The notes: a model not told the origin generated them from the sequence alone. Positions 44,674-58,171 are shown, numbered from the stretch's first letter. The stretch is DNA of 64,000 nucleotides from Novakomyces olei (GCA_016906335.1 JADEYG010000009.1:310001-374000), one strand, 5' to 3'. A program made the numbers and translations.

Positions 44674-47201
44674 ATGGTCCTACAGCGGCTGTTGCGCCTT
44701 GAAAATTCAAGAATATGCCACTGGAAATTTTATAGGACTGCAAATTGCTCTACCAGACTTTTAGATGGTTCGATTTGTCAAAGGCTAAACCACACAAGTG
44801 CAAAGGCCAATGTTCCACTGTCAAAACTGCTGCGGCAGCGGCTGGGCATTGATCCCGGCACGAATGCTGGACAGGATGTGAATGACACGATCATTGGGGA
44901 AGAGACAAATGCTTTTGATTTTGACGCTTATACTGGGGAAAAGGGCGCGAGTCTTTCGGAGTCAAGGCAGGTCGAAGGTATGTCTCGGTACGAGTCGCAA
45001 AAGGTATTTCTTTATCGATAATAATTTTTTTATCAGGCTGCTACATGCGCTGTTTGTTTATGTACCTAAGATTTAGTTTTGAGCATGGTAATGTGATTCC
45101 GTTGCCAATGCCAAACGCTCGTGTCTAATACTGCCTTGCTCTTTTCATGTTTAAAAATTGATTATTATTTCATTTGATATTTATTTATTTGTTAAATGTT
45201 TATTTATTTTTTGAGTATTTATTGATTTATTAATATCCAACTTTTATTATTTTTTGGTATAAAATTCTAAATTCTTATAAACAGCTCTTCAGTGACTTGG
45301 AAAAGTACATTGATAACAAGGATGAATTACGGATTCAAAGATTGTTTTCACGGACTTTAGAAATGCTCCCGTCCGAAGGAAACTGTTCAGGAATGGCGCG
45401 GGTCATTATTCGAGACTGTTTTCGCCGTGGCCAACCCCAGATGGCTATAAACTTTTTCACAATATTTCTACTAGAACACGCGTGGCCTCGATTATCGTTT
45501 GATGATATGAGCAGTATCGCTAATGTTGTCTTGAGTTTCTTGAACCGGGTCCCCGATAAAGCCGGAGTAACTGACGTCATGAACGTTATAAAAGCCATGC
45601 CGCGACGGTACGGAATGACCTCTTACACAAAGAGCACACTGGTGTGCCTTTTCCGATATTATCTGCGTAGTCAAAAATTTGAAGATGCCCTTGCTATTCT
45701 CGCCCAAGCTCAAAAATCACGAATCACATTGGGAACAAGCCATATTGCTGCTTATTTGAGATCAGCTCTTGCTTTTGATTTGACCAGGCAGCAAAGAGAC
45801 ACGAGTCTGCAATATTTTTGCAATGAGTCGTCCACCCAAACCTTGAAAAAGCAATTAACAAGTACAGTAAACGCTTCCTTTCCAACTGCTCTAGCAACGT
45901 CTCTGCAAGGGGGAGCCCTAGCAAATTTGCACCATTTAATTTCAAGTAGCGGCGGCAGCAGCAATTCATTTGGAACAGAACTGCGTTACTATCAAAGAGG
46001 TTTGAAATACGTGCCTCTGAGCCACAGCAGTATTGCCCTGTTTCATGTACAGTTACAGGGCTATTTTGATACGTGTCATTTCGAATCATTTCGTGATTTA
46101 TGTGTACAAATATTGGACCTTCCAAAATCTACAGTTGAGCAATTGGCCCCCAGTATGATTGAAGCGGCCAGGCGGATTGGCATTGCCGCTGTAGCCCGTG
46201 GAGATCGTACAGAATGCCTTCGGGTCTCTGCTTTACTCAATCAGCTTTTGAAAAGGTTCGAGAGGAAATTGTTCGCCATGCAAGACGACCAGCAGCAGAC
46301 GGCCAAAAGCCGGTCAGGGCCAAAGATATACACAGACATAGTTACTGAAATCATTGTGGCTCAATTGAACATTGGAAACTATTCGGCCGCGCAAAAACTG
46401 CTCGTAACCCAGCTGCTTCCCGCTGCCGCTCGGGATGAACTTATCCCAGACTCGGTTTACATTAAACTAGCACGAGCTTTACCTAATCGCAATGGGTTCC
46501 AGTTTTTCACAAACGCGGCGGGCAAAAGCAAAAGTGCACAATTTGCACTCTCACTGCAAAATGCCAGAGTTTTCTCCAAAATTCTTTCACAAAACTTTGT
46601 GCTCTCCTCGCCAGCGGCAATAACGTCACAGATTCGTCTGCTGGGCAGATTAATGGACGCCGTAGCGGTTCAGGAGACGGCAATTTCTCTACAGAAATCA
46701 TTAAATCAGCGTCAAAATTTGGGCAACATTGACGAAATTTCTACTCTAGTCTCCGCCACCCTGCGCTCACTTGCCATAGCTGGTTGTGTGGACGAATTGA
46801 CGCGGCAAGTTCCCGTATGGAGTCGGGCGATACCGGAACATGCTCAAGCTTTTGTTACAAAAAGTATGGTTTCTCTTGAGCACTTCAAAGATTTTGAAAG
46901 GCTTTTGCCTACACTGAGTAGAAGCCTGGTCCAGTTTGCTCGGCCACGACTAGAAGAAAAGGCGTTGCAAACTGCAATTCTACTCGTGGTTCGCCGATGT
47001 CGGGCGCTTTGTTTTGCTCCAGCAAGAGCAGAAAATTTTAATGATCCAAGGAGCCTTTGGCAGAGGGAAAGAGAAGAGGTTATTGTTCGGGCGGCTGCTT
47101 TATATGCAAAGGAAATAGAGTCTCTAGCGGCGCTCGTTCGGACGGGAGTGGATGCTAACGAGGCAGAATTGGTAATTTTGGAGCATTTGAAACGTACATA
47201 A
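44674..47201 (+). CDS. Helical-repeat protein, probably mitochondrial (PPR/TPR-like)
   Basis: I do not recognise the exact family. Exons 44674-45003 and 45285-47201 join in phase and give 748 residues. From the ATG at 44674 the N-terminus (MVLQRLLRLENSRICHWKF) is basic and amphipathic, as in matrix-targeted proteins. The body is almost entirely alpha-helical with spaced motifs such as LVCLFRYYLRSQKFEDALAI and TEIIVAQLNIGNYSAAQKLL, which resemble pentatricopeptide or tetratricopeptide helix pairs. A Ser/Gly loop lies at about residue 325. By analogy it may act on mitochondrial mRNA or translation, like yeast Pet309 or Ccm1, but that is inference. It is divergent from COQ11 over only 221 bp. 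The 281-nt intron is T-rich; an alternative donor at 44977 has the wrong phase. Confidence 0.75.
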
Positions 47202-47733
47202 ATCGGTAATCATAGGTAATAATAGGTAAATAATAGATAATTAATAAATAATAAAATAAGTAATAATTCAAACATTATTTAACAATAGAAATCTAACGAG
47301 CTCTTTCTAACACTGACCCTACTCTAAAAAAATCTAATATGCAAAAGTTTTAATGTGCAAACAACAGTCAAGATTACCCCTCGCCCATTATATTCCAAAA
47401 TATACATACAATCATATAATGCCTCTAATTCAGGCTCCAAAAATACATCGCGAGGTACATTGTACAATTAAAACAAATGCCTTGTCCATTGTTTCTCTTC
47501 CATACTGGCTTGCGCCTTCCTTTTAGTCATCTTTTTATATCCCTCCTCTATCATGCTTTGTATACCGAAAAATTCCCCTTTCTGGTGCCCTCCTTTTAAT
47601 CATATCGGTTTGAACCCTTCGCAAGGCCGCAAGTTTATTGTATCATGTCCTCCTTCAAAACATCGTCATATACATTTTTGTTCCTTTTGTCATCAAAGGA
47701 TTCATTAATTATGTTTTTATCCTATTTTTATGA
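47202..47733. other. Convergent intergenic region before BEM2-like gene
   Basis: 532 bp between stop codons on opposite strands. It starts A/T-rich (AATAGGTAATAATAGG repeats at 47215-47245) and becomes pyrimidine-rich on the plus strand from about 47500. No gene seen. Confidence 0.6.
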
Positions 47734-50700
47734 TTATCCTCGTTTGCTGTCACCAACTGCTTCAACGTTTTGCCCGGAGGGACCTTCGCTTGCCGGTAGC
47801 TGTGTCTGTATTTGCTGAGTCGATTTGCTAGAGTCTTCATCGAATACAGCAGAGCATTGCTCCACCAGCGTTTTTACCACTTTTTGCGCTTTTGCAATAT
47901 TCTGCATTTCTATTGCAAACGAATTCGCTCCTTCTGGCTTGAGCAGGTTCGTGCTAAACACGATGGCCAAATTGTAAGCATACATCTGGTTCTCCGCTTC
48001 ATGTTTGGTGACACTATACTTAGTATGTTTCACAAAAGACGGCAGATCGAATTTAATAAGTTTCAAGGCATGTAGTCCAAATTGAATGAAATATTGAATG
48101 AAATACCAAAATGATATTTTTGTGAGCAAGTCCAAATTTTTACAGAAAAACTAGGCAAATTCAAAAAATACAAAGAAACACCTACGTTGTCAAGTGCGTT
48201 ATAATCCGTTTCAAAGTAGCAAAATTCTCTGTACTCAGTTGTGAAACACAGTGTCGCAAGTGCAGTATATTCGTCTCGCTATCTTTACCCATGCCTAGTC
48301 GAATTAGCATCATGCCGTGCAATACAATATAGACAGGAAAAATAAATAAATAAAATTCGAAGCCGAATGCCCTCCCAACTTACCATCCACAAACTTGTTG
48401 TAGTATCGAGACGGAATAACTGGGTCCGGTAATTCCCGAAGCCATAATTTCAAGAGACCAGAAACGGCATTAATGTCCAAATATTTCCTGGCCTTTAAAT
48501 CGACAGATTCCTTGGTATCGTATTCTTCGCGCAGCTGGTTTACAAGTGACACTGTGCCCGAGACCCGGTAGATCCCCACTTCGTTCAATCCGCGGCGTTC
48601 AATTTCCTCGATTAATTCATCCACAATCGACGGAATGTTTCGGTTTTGTCGGCGGCAGGTGTCCGACAAGGGCCGACCAAAAAATAGCCCTAACCCTTGC
48701 TTGGGACTTGGTTTAGACTCCGGCTCGGCGAGGTATTTGCTGGCAGAATCAAGGTGCCGGACCCAGTCACTCGCATCTGCCGTGTTACGTGCCTGCATAT
48801 GCAGCTCAATGCCGTTCGCATGTGCTATTCGAATGACATTTTGGCATTTTAAGACTGCTCGAGTCATCCGGACATTTGACCTTAGGAGATCAAAAACAAA
48901 TGTGGGCTTTGTCCGTGGGGCCACTGACTGCTGCGTGGGCAATTCGCTTGGCAAACAGATTTTGGATGGGCCGTTTGAGCTCGAAATGTTATGGTTATTG
49001 TTATGATTATGGCTGCTGCCCGACCCGCCAATGGCCACAGAGAGCGGTCTTACTGCCTTTAAAAAGGCAGACATGCCTCGTTTACCCGAAATTCCACCCG
49101 TAGAACTCGTTGTTCTAACCATCCCTTCCTGCCGGACAGGGCCACGTCTTCGGGAATCAAAACTGTTGCGGTAAGCCGTCTCCCTCTGAATCTGGTCTCT
49201 ACGAAACTTTTTCTGTTCTTCTGCAACTATATCTGCAAATGGCCGTCCTGGTTTCTTTCCCCCTGACCCACGAGCATTTTGATTCTCGCGGTTAGCATAG
49301 TCACGTAAAGCCTTCCACTGAGACCCAGACATGCTGGGGTTAAGTGGGGGTTTAGAGACAATCTGGCCCCCACCTGGGCCCCCACCGGGGCCCTCACCTG
49401 GGCCCTCACTTTGCGGGTCCAGTACACTATTATCGCCCCCACTATTCCCCCCAGTTAGGTGAGAAACAACATTGTACACGTAGCGGTACTTGTCGAAATT
49501 TACAAGTTCTCTGCCGGCATCAACGAGGGGCTGTGTCATGTTTGGCACGTAGCAGCTGATCTCGAGAAATCGTTCAAACAGCCAACTGACAGAAGCAGCC
49601 AAAGGCCGTGCTGGACGGTCTTCCGCTACAGCAGGAATCAAAGCCAGTAGAGAATTTAAAGGCGAAAAAGACGTAGACTGAGGGCGCCGGCAAGCGTCCC
49701 GTCCTACTTCAGCCCAGGCTTGAGCAAACAGCCTCGACTCTGGCCGGAGCACTCCAGCAGCAACTGCAGTAGTAATAAAAGCAGGAACACTGTACCTTTG
49801 CTGCGTCGTATGGTCCGGCTCAGTTGATTCATTCAGAATAAAATCGAGCATCGACATTCGGTGACGAGAGAGCGCCAGCATATCGAGGAAGAAGCGGATA
49901 CGATCAGCCCTTTCTTCTAACCCAATCTTTGTATCCGCTATGGAATTGCACGTCCACATGACAATTGCCTCGTGCAGATTGAGCAAATTGCGTACAGGTT
50001 TAGGGAAGTTTCTGGCCAGTGGCTCTGTGCTATCGGCCCTCGTGACTTTACCAAACAGTGAAAGAGGGTCGGCAATTGGCATTTCGTCCTCAGACGGCTG
50101 CTTTTCCGATGACAGGGAGTAAAAACCAAAGGGGTCCACACTCTGCCTCTCCAACAGCTCAAAGCTCTCGATCCAGTCAGGGACAGAGACACGGTTTGTT
50201 TGAGCGGCAATGACTACATCAACAGCATCAAGGCACTCGTCCACTTTGTCCAGGGGGACACTGGCGGCTGCCGCTGGAAGAGCTGGAAGCCGTCCGTAAA
50301 AATGCGAAATATCCAGCTCAGGCTCAGGCTTTGTCATAGCCGGAGAATGGCATTTGCCACAGTAGAGAGTGAACAAATTGCTCGCTGATTGCGTCAGTGA
50401 GGCCGCTATTGATTGAGCCTGAGCCAATTGCTGCTCAATTTTGTGCGAGTTTTCTCCTACACTTTGCTGCCTTTTTTCCTCTGTCGACTCGCCTCTGCCA
50501 GACAAGTCTGCCGCTAAAGTCCTCCACTCCTCTACGCACAAATCAACTGCCCGTAAAAGCACATCAAAGTCCCTATGCAGCTGCGTCACACTGCGAAAAT
50601 CACTAAAGTAATGTTCAACCCAATAGTGGACAGCCTCAACCACGTTTGACTGTGCTTTAAACGTCAATCCTGCGTCAAACCGGGCGGGTAATCCCGGAGC

Positions 50701-53700
50701 CGACCAGTCCGGGAACTCGGCAGCCGCTGGGACAACCGGCTTTGCAAATGCAGAGCGAGCGCTCTGCAGTCTGCGTAGCAGGGAAGCAAAAAGCTCTGCC
50801 GGAGTACAAAAGCTGCGAAAAGTAGCGAAAAAGGAGGCCCTATACTCCTCCGAGTCCATTGTCAACGAGGAAGATTGCAATGACAATTGCGAAGGAGTGA
50901 AACTGGCAGGAAAAGTCGGGTTAGTAGACGAGTGTTTAAGGCTCCGTTCCTCGCAAATCAGGCCACGGAATTCGGAGATATCGAGCACGAGCAGGTCGAC
51001 CAGCCTTTCAAAAGTAGCAGCTTTTATTGCCACTGGTTCGAGAGAGACATGGCCAGCATTGGTACTGCCGGCCAGAGTATTAGCAGTATTAGCAGTATTA
51101 GCAGCAGCAGCTGCTGCTGCTACATTACTACTCGCCTCTTTGCTGCTGTTTCGTTTGCTCTGGTTTGGACTCATTGTTGCAGAGTACCGCGAGTTTGGCA
51201 CTGTCCCTGATCCTGAGCTAGCAAGTCCCGCTGAGCTGGATCCCAAGCTTGCCGAAAGCCGTTTTGAAGACGTCTCAATCAGGCTCGCTGGGCGTGAAGC
51301 TGCCCGAGACGAAATCTGTGACCTTTTCACTACCAAAGAAGCGTCCTGAGCAATAAACCTGATCTCTTCGACTCCCGCTAGATCACGTAAGCTGCGTAGC
51401 AACGGTTTGTTTTGGCTCCGTAACCCGGCAACGCGCATTCTTGCTGCATGATCTACTTCACGGTACATGTTTGTTATTGCCGGAGGGTACGATTTAGAGC
51501 GCGTAAGTGGCTGTGAGGTTAGGGTTGAGGGATAAGTTGCGTTCCCTGTTGTTGGTGTAGTTAAAGCATCAGAGGAAGCAGTTGATGCATCGAGCAGCTC
51601 GCGATCACGAAACAGCTGATAAGAGTTTAGAGTTTTCGTAAATAGCAGAGGGATGTACGATCCGTTTTGAACAAGAGAGCTCTGGCTGGCTCGGTCACGG
51701 CGAAGAGCATAAACTGCCGGCGCCATTCGAGGCGGTTCCATTCTGGCAGAAGCGAGAGCAAGAACGTCTGGCCTTTGCATGTCCAGGTAAGCAGGGTCAC
51801 TGCACGCTCTAAATACAAGAGTCTTGAAGGCAGTTTGAAGACTGAGTAAAGGCTGCAGTGGACCCTGGCCCTCAGTGACATTACGCAGCATTTTATCCAC
51901 CTGTGCAGTGGCAAAAGACGCGTGCCAGTCGCGTAACGCGTTACGCGTTTCGGCAACGAGTTGAGCATACTTTTGCAAGTCTACACTGCCGCTGTCATTG
52001 GCCAGAGTGCTCTCCGCCATTAAAACAGACAAATCGCTGAATAGCGGAATCGGTGGCAATGGTACATTTGGCATTTGCGGAGAAAGCAAAAGCACTGCTG
52101 GTCTCAGCTCCCCTTTATTGTCCATACAGAAACTGCCACTGCGAGCGTGCCTGTCAATGTCTGTTATGAGAGGAACAAAAACTTGCTGTACAAACGCACG
52201 ATCAGATAAGCCGACATTGATCCAGAGACGGTCTAGGCGGCTCACGCTAGGATCGGTTAGGGCAAAGGCAATTGCTACAAGCGTAGCAGTATCGCCCTGT
52301 GCTTGCGCCCGACGAGCAATTGCGATCCACCGCTCTACAATTCGAGGTTTAATATTAGCACTATGCTGAGTATTGCCCTCGTTGCCTTCTCGATCCGATA
52401 CATCCACGGGGCCCACTTCGAGCAGATGCGAAAGGATGAGGCACGTAACGAAATGAGGGAATCGAGGACTGAATACAAGAGGGTTTATTGCCCCTGCGTC
52501 TTTTATACCGTCCATAATACTGTCTTTTTCCGATTGCCCGTGCTTTTTTCTATGGGCCTTGGCTGATTGAGCGTTGCAACTATCCAGCCGCGCCCGATCA
52601 GATACCCATAAAAAGGAAACATCGTTATTGTCAGACAGAGAAAGCGCAGCTAAAACTTGACGCAGGCAGGCAGAGTGAAGTAGATGTAATTGCGAAGCAA
52701 ATACTTCAGCCGGTAGGTCAAGAAAGGCTTTGGGGGAGAGCAAATCTCTGTACCCTTCTGTGTTATCGTTGACATTCGTGTACTCTGACAAAGACGATTG
52801 CTGCATGGTTATAGAACTATTGAAATTTACAAAGGAAAGCCGGGTTAGACGTGTTCGTCTGTTATCCAGCTCTGCCAAAAGCTCATGAACTTTGGCTTTT
52901 CCCTCGGCATCTAGAGCCTCTCTGGCTCTTTTTACCATCTGGCAAAGGCCCTCGTAGGCTTCAGTATTGAGCAAAAGACTGGGCGCCTTGTTTATGACGA
53001 TTTTTGCCACATAGAGACAGAGATTGGTATTGGGAATTGGGTCAAAAATGGCATTCTCAGCTCCATTTTTTACATTTGCAGCTCTCTGTTTGGCCTGTTT
53101 GCCCTCATCAAAGATAATTGTCCCCAGTAACCTGAAAAACTTACCGGCCGGGCCCGACCACAGGCACAGTGTTGAAAACACAATATCAGCCAAAATAACT
53201 GAATGCTTTTTAGGGGTCTTAAATTGGACGTTAGTGGCAAGGCCCAATAACGTCTCTGTCCCGGGTTCCTGCAGGCCGTATCCACCACTGAGCCTGTTGC
53301 TACAAAGCCCACCGCCGGTCGATAAACGAACGCTGCTGCGGTTCCCATTGCCCACAGTCGAGACCAGTCGTCTGGCGCTTGACAAAGTACTAAAGCTCTG
53401 CTGGCAAAGCTCTTGAGCACTGGTGAAGGTATACTCCATAGACGACGATGATGATGATGCAGTACTGCTCTTAGCATACGGATCTCTTTCCAGTTTCTCC
53501 ATAGATGAAGGAGCTAGATGCTCTTTAGTGCTTGCATTCTGTGCAAGTTGCTGCAAGTAACTTGCCACTAGTCCGCAGTCACCGTTACAAGCAGCCTTGA
53601 ACTCCCTAACAAAACCGGGACGGCCAACTCCCTCGCTAGAGCGCTGCCTAGTACTTCCCGCCTCGGGCAAGTAATTTCGCTGAGAATAAGATAGCACGAG

Positions 53701-55197
53701 ACTGTCTGGCGACACTGAGCTTACGGTAAAAGCGGACAAAAGAATCGTTGACTCGAGGGCCCATAAATCGGTCTGTTTTACGGCCCAGAGACCTCGCTGC
53801 GCACTTCCCCTTTTACATATTATAAGCCTGTTGTCAAGGGCAAATAGCGCAATATTAAACCCATTAGAAAAATCAAGATCGGTATCGTTGGCCCGTGCAG
53901 GCGGCGTCATCGCCTCTTCAAACAGCGATTGTGCTACTGAAGGAATTTGAGGTAAAAGACCAGGCGACGAGGGTCCATTGCTGCTCCGATGATTTGCTTC
54001 TTGCACATCAGCATCTTCTTCTGCCGTAAAAAGGCCCACAATGACCGCCTTCATAGTAGGAAAATCGTCTCCCCTTTTCACGAATAGCATCGTCTGCAAA
54101 TCTAAATTAAAAGTCGTGTAATCAATCTGCGAGGCAAATTTGGCAGGTAAAACTTGCTCTGCCGAGACTGACGGTTTTCGAAAAGGCTCACGCTGCCTCG
54201 AGTTCAATTGGCCCACACGTAAATCCATTACACTGTCCTCTTGAGCAGGTAAGCCTTGCACTCCACTTTCGCCTGTCAAAGGCAGACTTTCTTCTATGCT
54301 ATAAGGATCAAACTGTTTTACTTTGGCGTCAATTGTGGAGGCGTAAAGGTACAGCTTGGAAGAGTGCAGGACTGCGTAACGCAGTCGCCAGTCAGACACG
54401 GATTCGACAGAAAGAGCTGGGCTAACATCTGCCAGAGACGAAGTGCCCACATTTACGTACCCTGCACGCTGAATAGATTCGGTGGGAAAAGGAGTATCAA
54501 AGTTTGCCGAGGCAGATCCGTCTTCCCCGTTGCCATTGGGGTACTCTGAATGAACGGGTAGTACGCTCGTTGCCCCAGACGACGACTTGCTGGGCAATCG
54601 GGCCAGAGCAGCAGTTGAGTATGACGAAGCAGAAGCAGTGCTTGATCCTGGAGACTGAGAATTGCTGCTTGTATTTAGATAATGATTATTATTTCCTGGG
54701 ACTGGTGAAGTAGACGCTGAGCGTCCAAACAGACTCAGATCGCTCATTGACCGGGAAAGTGCACGGTAACCCCTATCAAACACGTTTGTTCGGTGTGCAG
54801 GACCGTTTGGATGGTGATGGTGATGACGAGAGCTGCCAGGCTGAGACTCGTCGGCCGTTGCGTTTCGTCTGCGAGCGCCGATGGGTAATGGCTCAACTGT
54901 AGACGCAGACGATTGAGCATTTTGATTGATTATTGACCCACTATTATCAGCAGTATAATTGGCCGTGTTTGCGTCTGTGAGACGCGGTTCTGGTGATCGT
55001 TTACTGCTCGTGAAAAGTCGACCTGTGTGTGAGGATTTCAGAGTTCTCGAAGAAGAATCACGCGGTAAACGCGTCGATGCAGTTTCTGTAGAATTGTCAT
55101 TGTTTGTGTTATTGCTGTTGACTTTTCCACGCTGTGAAAGATCGTGTGGCTCGGAAGGCGTAAGCGTGGACACTGACGCCTTCTTTGAGAGCCGCAT
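47734..55197 (-). CDS. BEM2: BEM2-like RasGEF-fold / PH / RhoGAP protein
   Basis: Multidomain regulator of Rho/Cdc42 polarity. Exons are 48384-55197, 48186-48294 and 47734-48013; phases close to 2400 residues, slightly longer than yeast Bem2. The first 200 residues are disordered (Ser, Asn, a His run). A RasGEF-like helical domain sits near 900-1060 (RWIAIARRAQAQGDTATLVAIAFAL). A RasGEF-N-like region begins near 1385 (AATFERLVDLLVLD) with further helical domain to about 1850, and a PH domain is near 2080-2150. RhoGAP starts at LFFGRPLSD (about 2170) with arginine finger in GIYRVSG, then KLWLRELPDPVIP and YNLAIVFSTNLLKPE. The last two exons complete RhoGAP, so a protein read only from the large exon would lose half of the catalytic domain. 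The RasGEF part is probably not an active exchange factor, as in Bem2. Confidence 0.9.
49370..49415. repeat. In-frame Gly-Pro minisatellite within BEM2-like gene
   Basis: Four imperfect 12-bp units encode a run of Glu-Gly-Pro-Gly and Gly-Gly-Pro-Gly. They lie in a disordered linker between the helical region and the PH domain. Confidence 0.85.
51099..51122. repeat. 24-bp perfect palindrome of CAG/CTG triplets in BEM2-like gene
   Basis: Three CAG-type triplets meet three CTG-type triplets head to head, forming a perfect 24-bp palindrome that encodes seven consecutive alanines. It is flanked by an ANT/NTA repeat (GTATTAGCA units). Confidence 0.9.
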
Positions 55198-58171
55198 GAA
55201 TTACAGGGGAAAGTGACACGGTAATTATAACCAAAATTACCGGCCGTTTCCGTTCAGTTTAAGGTTTTGTTTCAGCGTTAATATGCTCGCGTCTTTCAAT
55301 GCTTCAATCTCGAGCAGCTTAAAGGGTAGATTGGACGCGTATATGGCTCGTGATTATGCATATGGAGTCATGCTGCCGTTAATCATGAACGCGTTTATGT
55401 TAGACTGCTGTTGGAATATGACTATATCCTGCACGCTTGAACTCTATTTGTATTATTTACGTATGGTTGTGTGGCACTTTACATATGAAGCTTTTATATG
55501 TATCTAATCTTAAATGAATTTTATATGCATATTTGTCTAGTCGATTTATCTCTTCAATTCTTCGTCCATATATATTTCTAGTAGCCATTGGTGATTTTAG
55601 CATATCAACGTCGACGCGAGTTTTGAATTGTAGACAGCCCCACAAAGTTTGTGTACTTGTACCTACAACCGATGTTTATATTAACAATATTCATGAGCGA
55701 ACTCGTGTATTTAATATTCTTGTTCAAAAACTTTTTTCTTCCTACGTTGACGAGCCTGTACGAGGAATCCCTCCTACTCATCGAATTTAGCTGGATCTTG
55801 TGCTATTATAAGTTTGAGCATGTTAGACACCACTTTTTCCCGATTATAGCATTTTTGCTAGCTTTAGCCTCAGATACAAAAGAGATTTTTAATCCTTGAT
55901 TTCAGTTGAATAATGGCTTATTGCCGACCAAACAGGAAAAATATTTATCGGCATTATATAGGTTCAAAGAGACAGGCTCGTCTAATTGTACGGGCAGTTT
56001 TAAGAACAATAATCGTGTTAGTACGTCCACTTTGGCATATTTACGTAATTCTATTTTTCCGCAAGCTGTGGCTCTATAAATGTTCAGGCTAGATGGGAGT
56101 TCGAATTATGTGAATTAATCCATAATTTGTTTCAAAATGCTTGTTTCAGATCTGATTTTACGTCTGGGTTGTTTTTTTTCCCTAAAAGAAAAGAAAAGAA
56201 TTTCATGAAATAATCAAAATAATCTTCTGAAACACAAAGTCTTTTTTTTCATTCTTGATTTAGAAACATTATTGTCGTCATGATTCTTCATCTTGTTCAT
56301 GCATTGAATGAAGCGTTTCCCAGCAAGCTTTATATTACATAGCTCGACGATCAGCCTTTCCAATCTGTTATTGAAGCACGAACACTACCTTTAATGCTAT
56401 CTCTCAGCTATAATACAAATTACAAATTTTTCTATGTCTAACGCCGAGCGTATATTTTCTCACATTCACTTTTGGACGCAATTGTGCAATTCTTTTGGGA
56501 GAGTGCTATAGCGGCCTCGGCGTTAAAGACACAATTATTGCTTTATAAACATTGATTGCATAATCTGTACCAACGATAAATATTTATCATTTCTTAATCA
56601 ATTCTATTTAATTGCGTATACACATTATAAATCTTCAACAACGCTAGAATCACGCCGTGAACACACCTCGACTAGGGTTCATTATTTTGCTCTATTCCAA
56701 AAATTTGGCCTGGCAAATTTTCGTATATGGCTTTTTTTGGCGGCCAGCAAAATAAGGGACAAGGGAGCCTAGAATCACGAATGGTGCCCTGGCCGCACGG
56801 GATGACGACCCTTGTGAGAAGAAGGCGTCGCATTGATCTGCACACATTTTTAATATAACTCCTCAACGAACCGGGAAGGGTTCTGGTAAACTGCCCAAAA
56901 GGGACACTAAAATTCTCACGGCGCATCGTAATTGGTACGCTAACATTTTGGCCAATATGATTGGCTCATTTGGGTTTAGGACTTCACGTGTCGTCGCTTT
57001 GAGTGCGCGTCGTCCCTTGACGCATCCCATCTGATGATAGGTTGCAGCGGAACAAGACGGTACTAGCTCAGCCATTAGCACGGGCAGTAGAATATGAACA
57101 GTACTTGCGAAGCACAAGAAAGATCAGTATAGAATAATTGTTTGTTACAAAGCTAAGTATAAAATACGATACATGACACGTAGGCGTGTCGTGCCAAGCG
57201 TGAATTCTCATCCGCATCCACGATACGTGCCCGACGTTTGTACCGATACAGCCATCAGGCCACATACCGGAACTCTCGGCACGAACCCCGGTCCGATCCA
57301 TAACGGTCCCGATCGGTAGAAGGTCAAGTAATGTAACAGCAGCGATTAATTATCCAAGCAAGCGTACGGTGGAGGAGGCTTTACAAATATGTTGGGTGCG
57401 TGGCATGCTCTTGCAATAAACATGTAATCATGTACATTTACAGTGTGGCAGCGTGAATTTGCAACACGGAATCCCGAGACTAGTTTCACGTAAAGTTGCG
57501 AAGAGTATACGATTATGAATTTCAGTATAGCCAGAGCACGATCTGCAGCCTGAAAGCGATAGCCTTACTTGGAACGAGCCGCCAGATTGCTTGTCCATTC
57601 ACTGCTTCCCAATGTTCCATTCGCTTGGCGGAGAAATTCTGTGCCCCCAATTTTCTTCTTTGGCTTCCACAGCGCGTTTGTGTCGCGATTGATCGTACCG
57701 TAATTCTTTTCGGCAGTAGGCGGCAGACTAATAGAAACAAATACTTCTATCCGACTTCCTCGACGGTGAAACGAGGGATACCGAAACGGGCACAGCACAG
57801 AAAGGGATGACAGGATGAATATTTATAATTCTTAGTAATTGCAAAACTCGGAATCGCTATGTATAGATTTTGGCACAGTGCAGGCAGACAATATCGTGCC
57901 TTATAATAATAGCGTGACCCCATCTATCGTAAATTTACTGTATTATTATTATTATCATCATTATTATTATTATTGTTATAATAATGATTTAATAGCCAAA
58001 CATAGGCAGGCACGCACCACATTTTCAAAGACCTCATAGGTCTTGTTCAGATCCCGCTACTCTGTCCGCGCGGCCATTCGGGTTAGGCGCCAAGCGGAAG
58101 AGAAGCCGTTAGAATATAAAAGAACAGGCGGCTTTAGATCTGTGCAGCCGCGTCCCGTGCCTTGAACATTT
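55198..58171. other. Gene-poor divergent region between BEM2-like and CBM21 genes
   Basis: Nearly 3 kb between two start codons. The longest open frames are short, lack motifs and do not chain into a spliced gene that I can recognise. The left part (55.3-56.6 kb) is A/T-rich, while the part from 56.65 to 57.8 kb is more balanced. A short (TTA)n run lies near 57942-57972. It may hold long promoters, a non-coding transcript or a fast-evolving gene that I cannot detect. Confidence 0.55.

Noticed and set aside
49938-50210. Many open frames of 60-135 codons opposite or out of frame with BEM2-like and CBM21 genes
   Set aside because: Shadows of long, GC-richer coding exons; the true frame carries the conserved domains.
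55283-55899. Several open frames of 70-90 codons left of the CBM21 gene
   Set aside because: They overlap each other in different frames and strands, have no motif, and cannot be joined into a consistent spliced gene.
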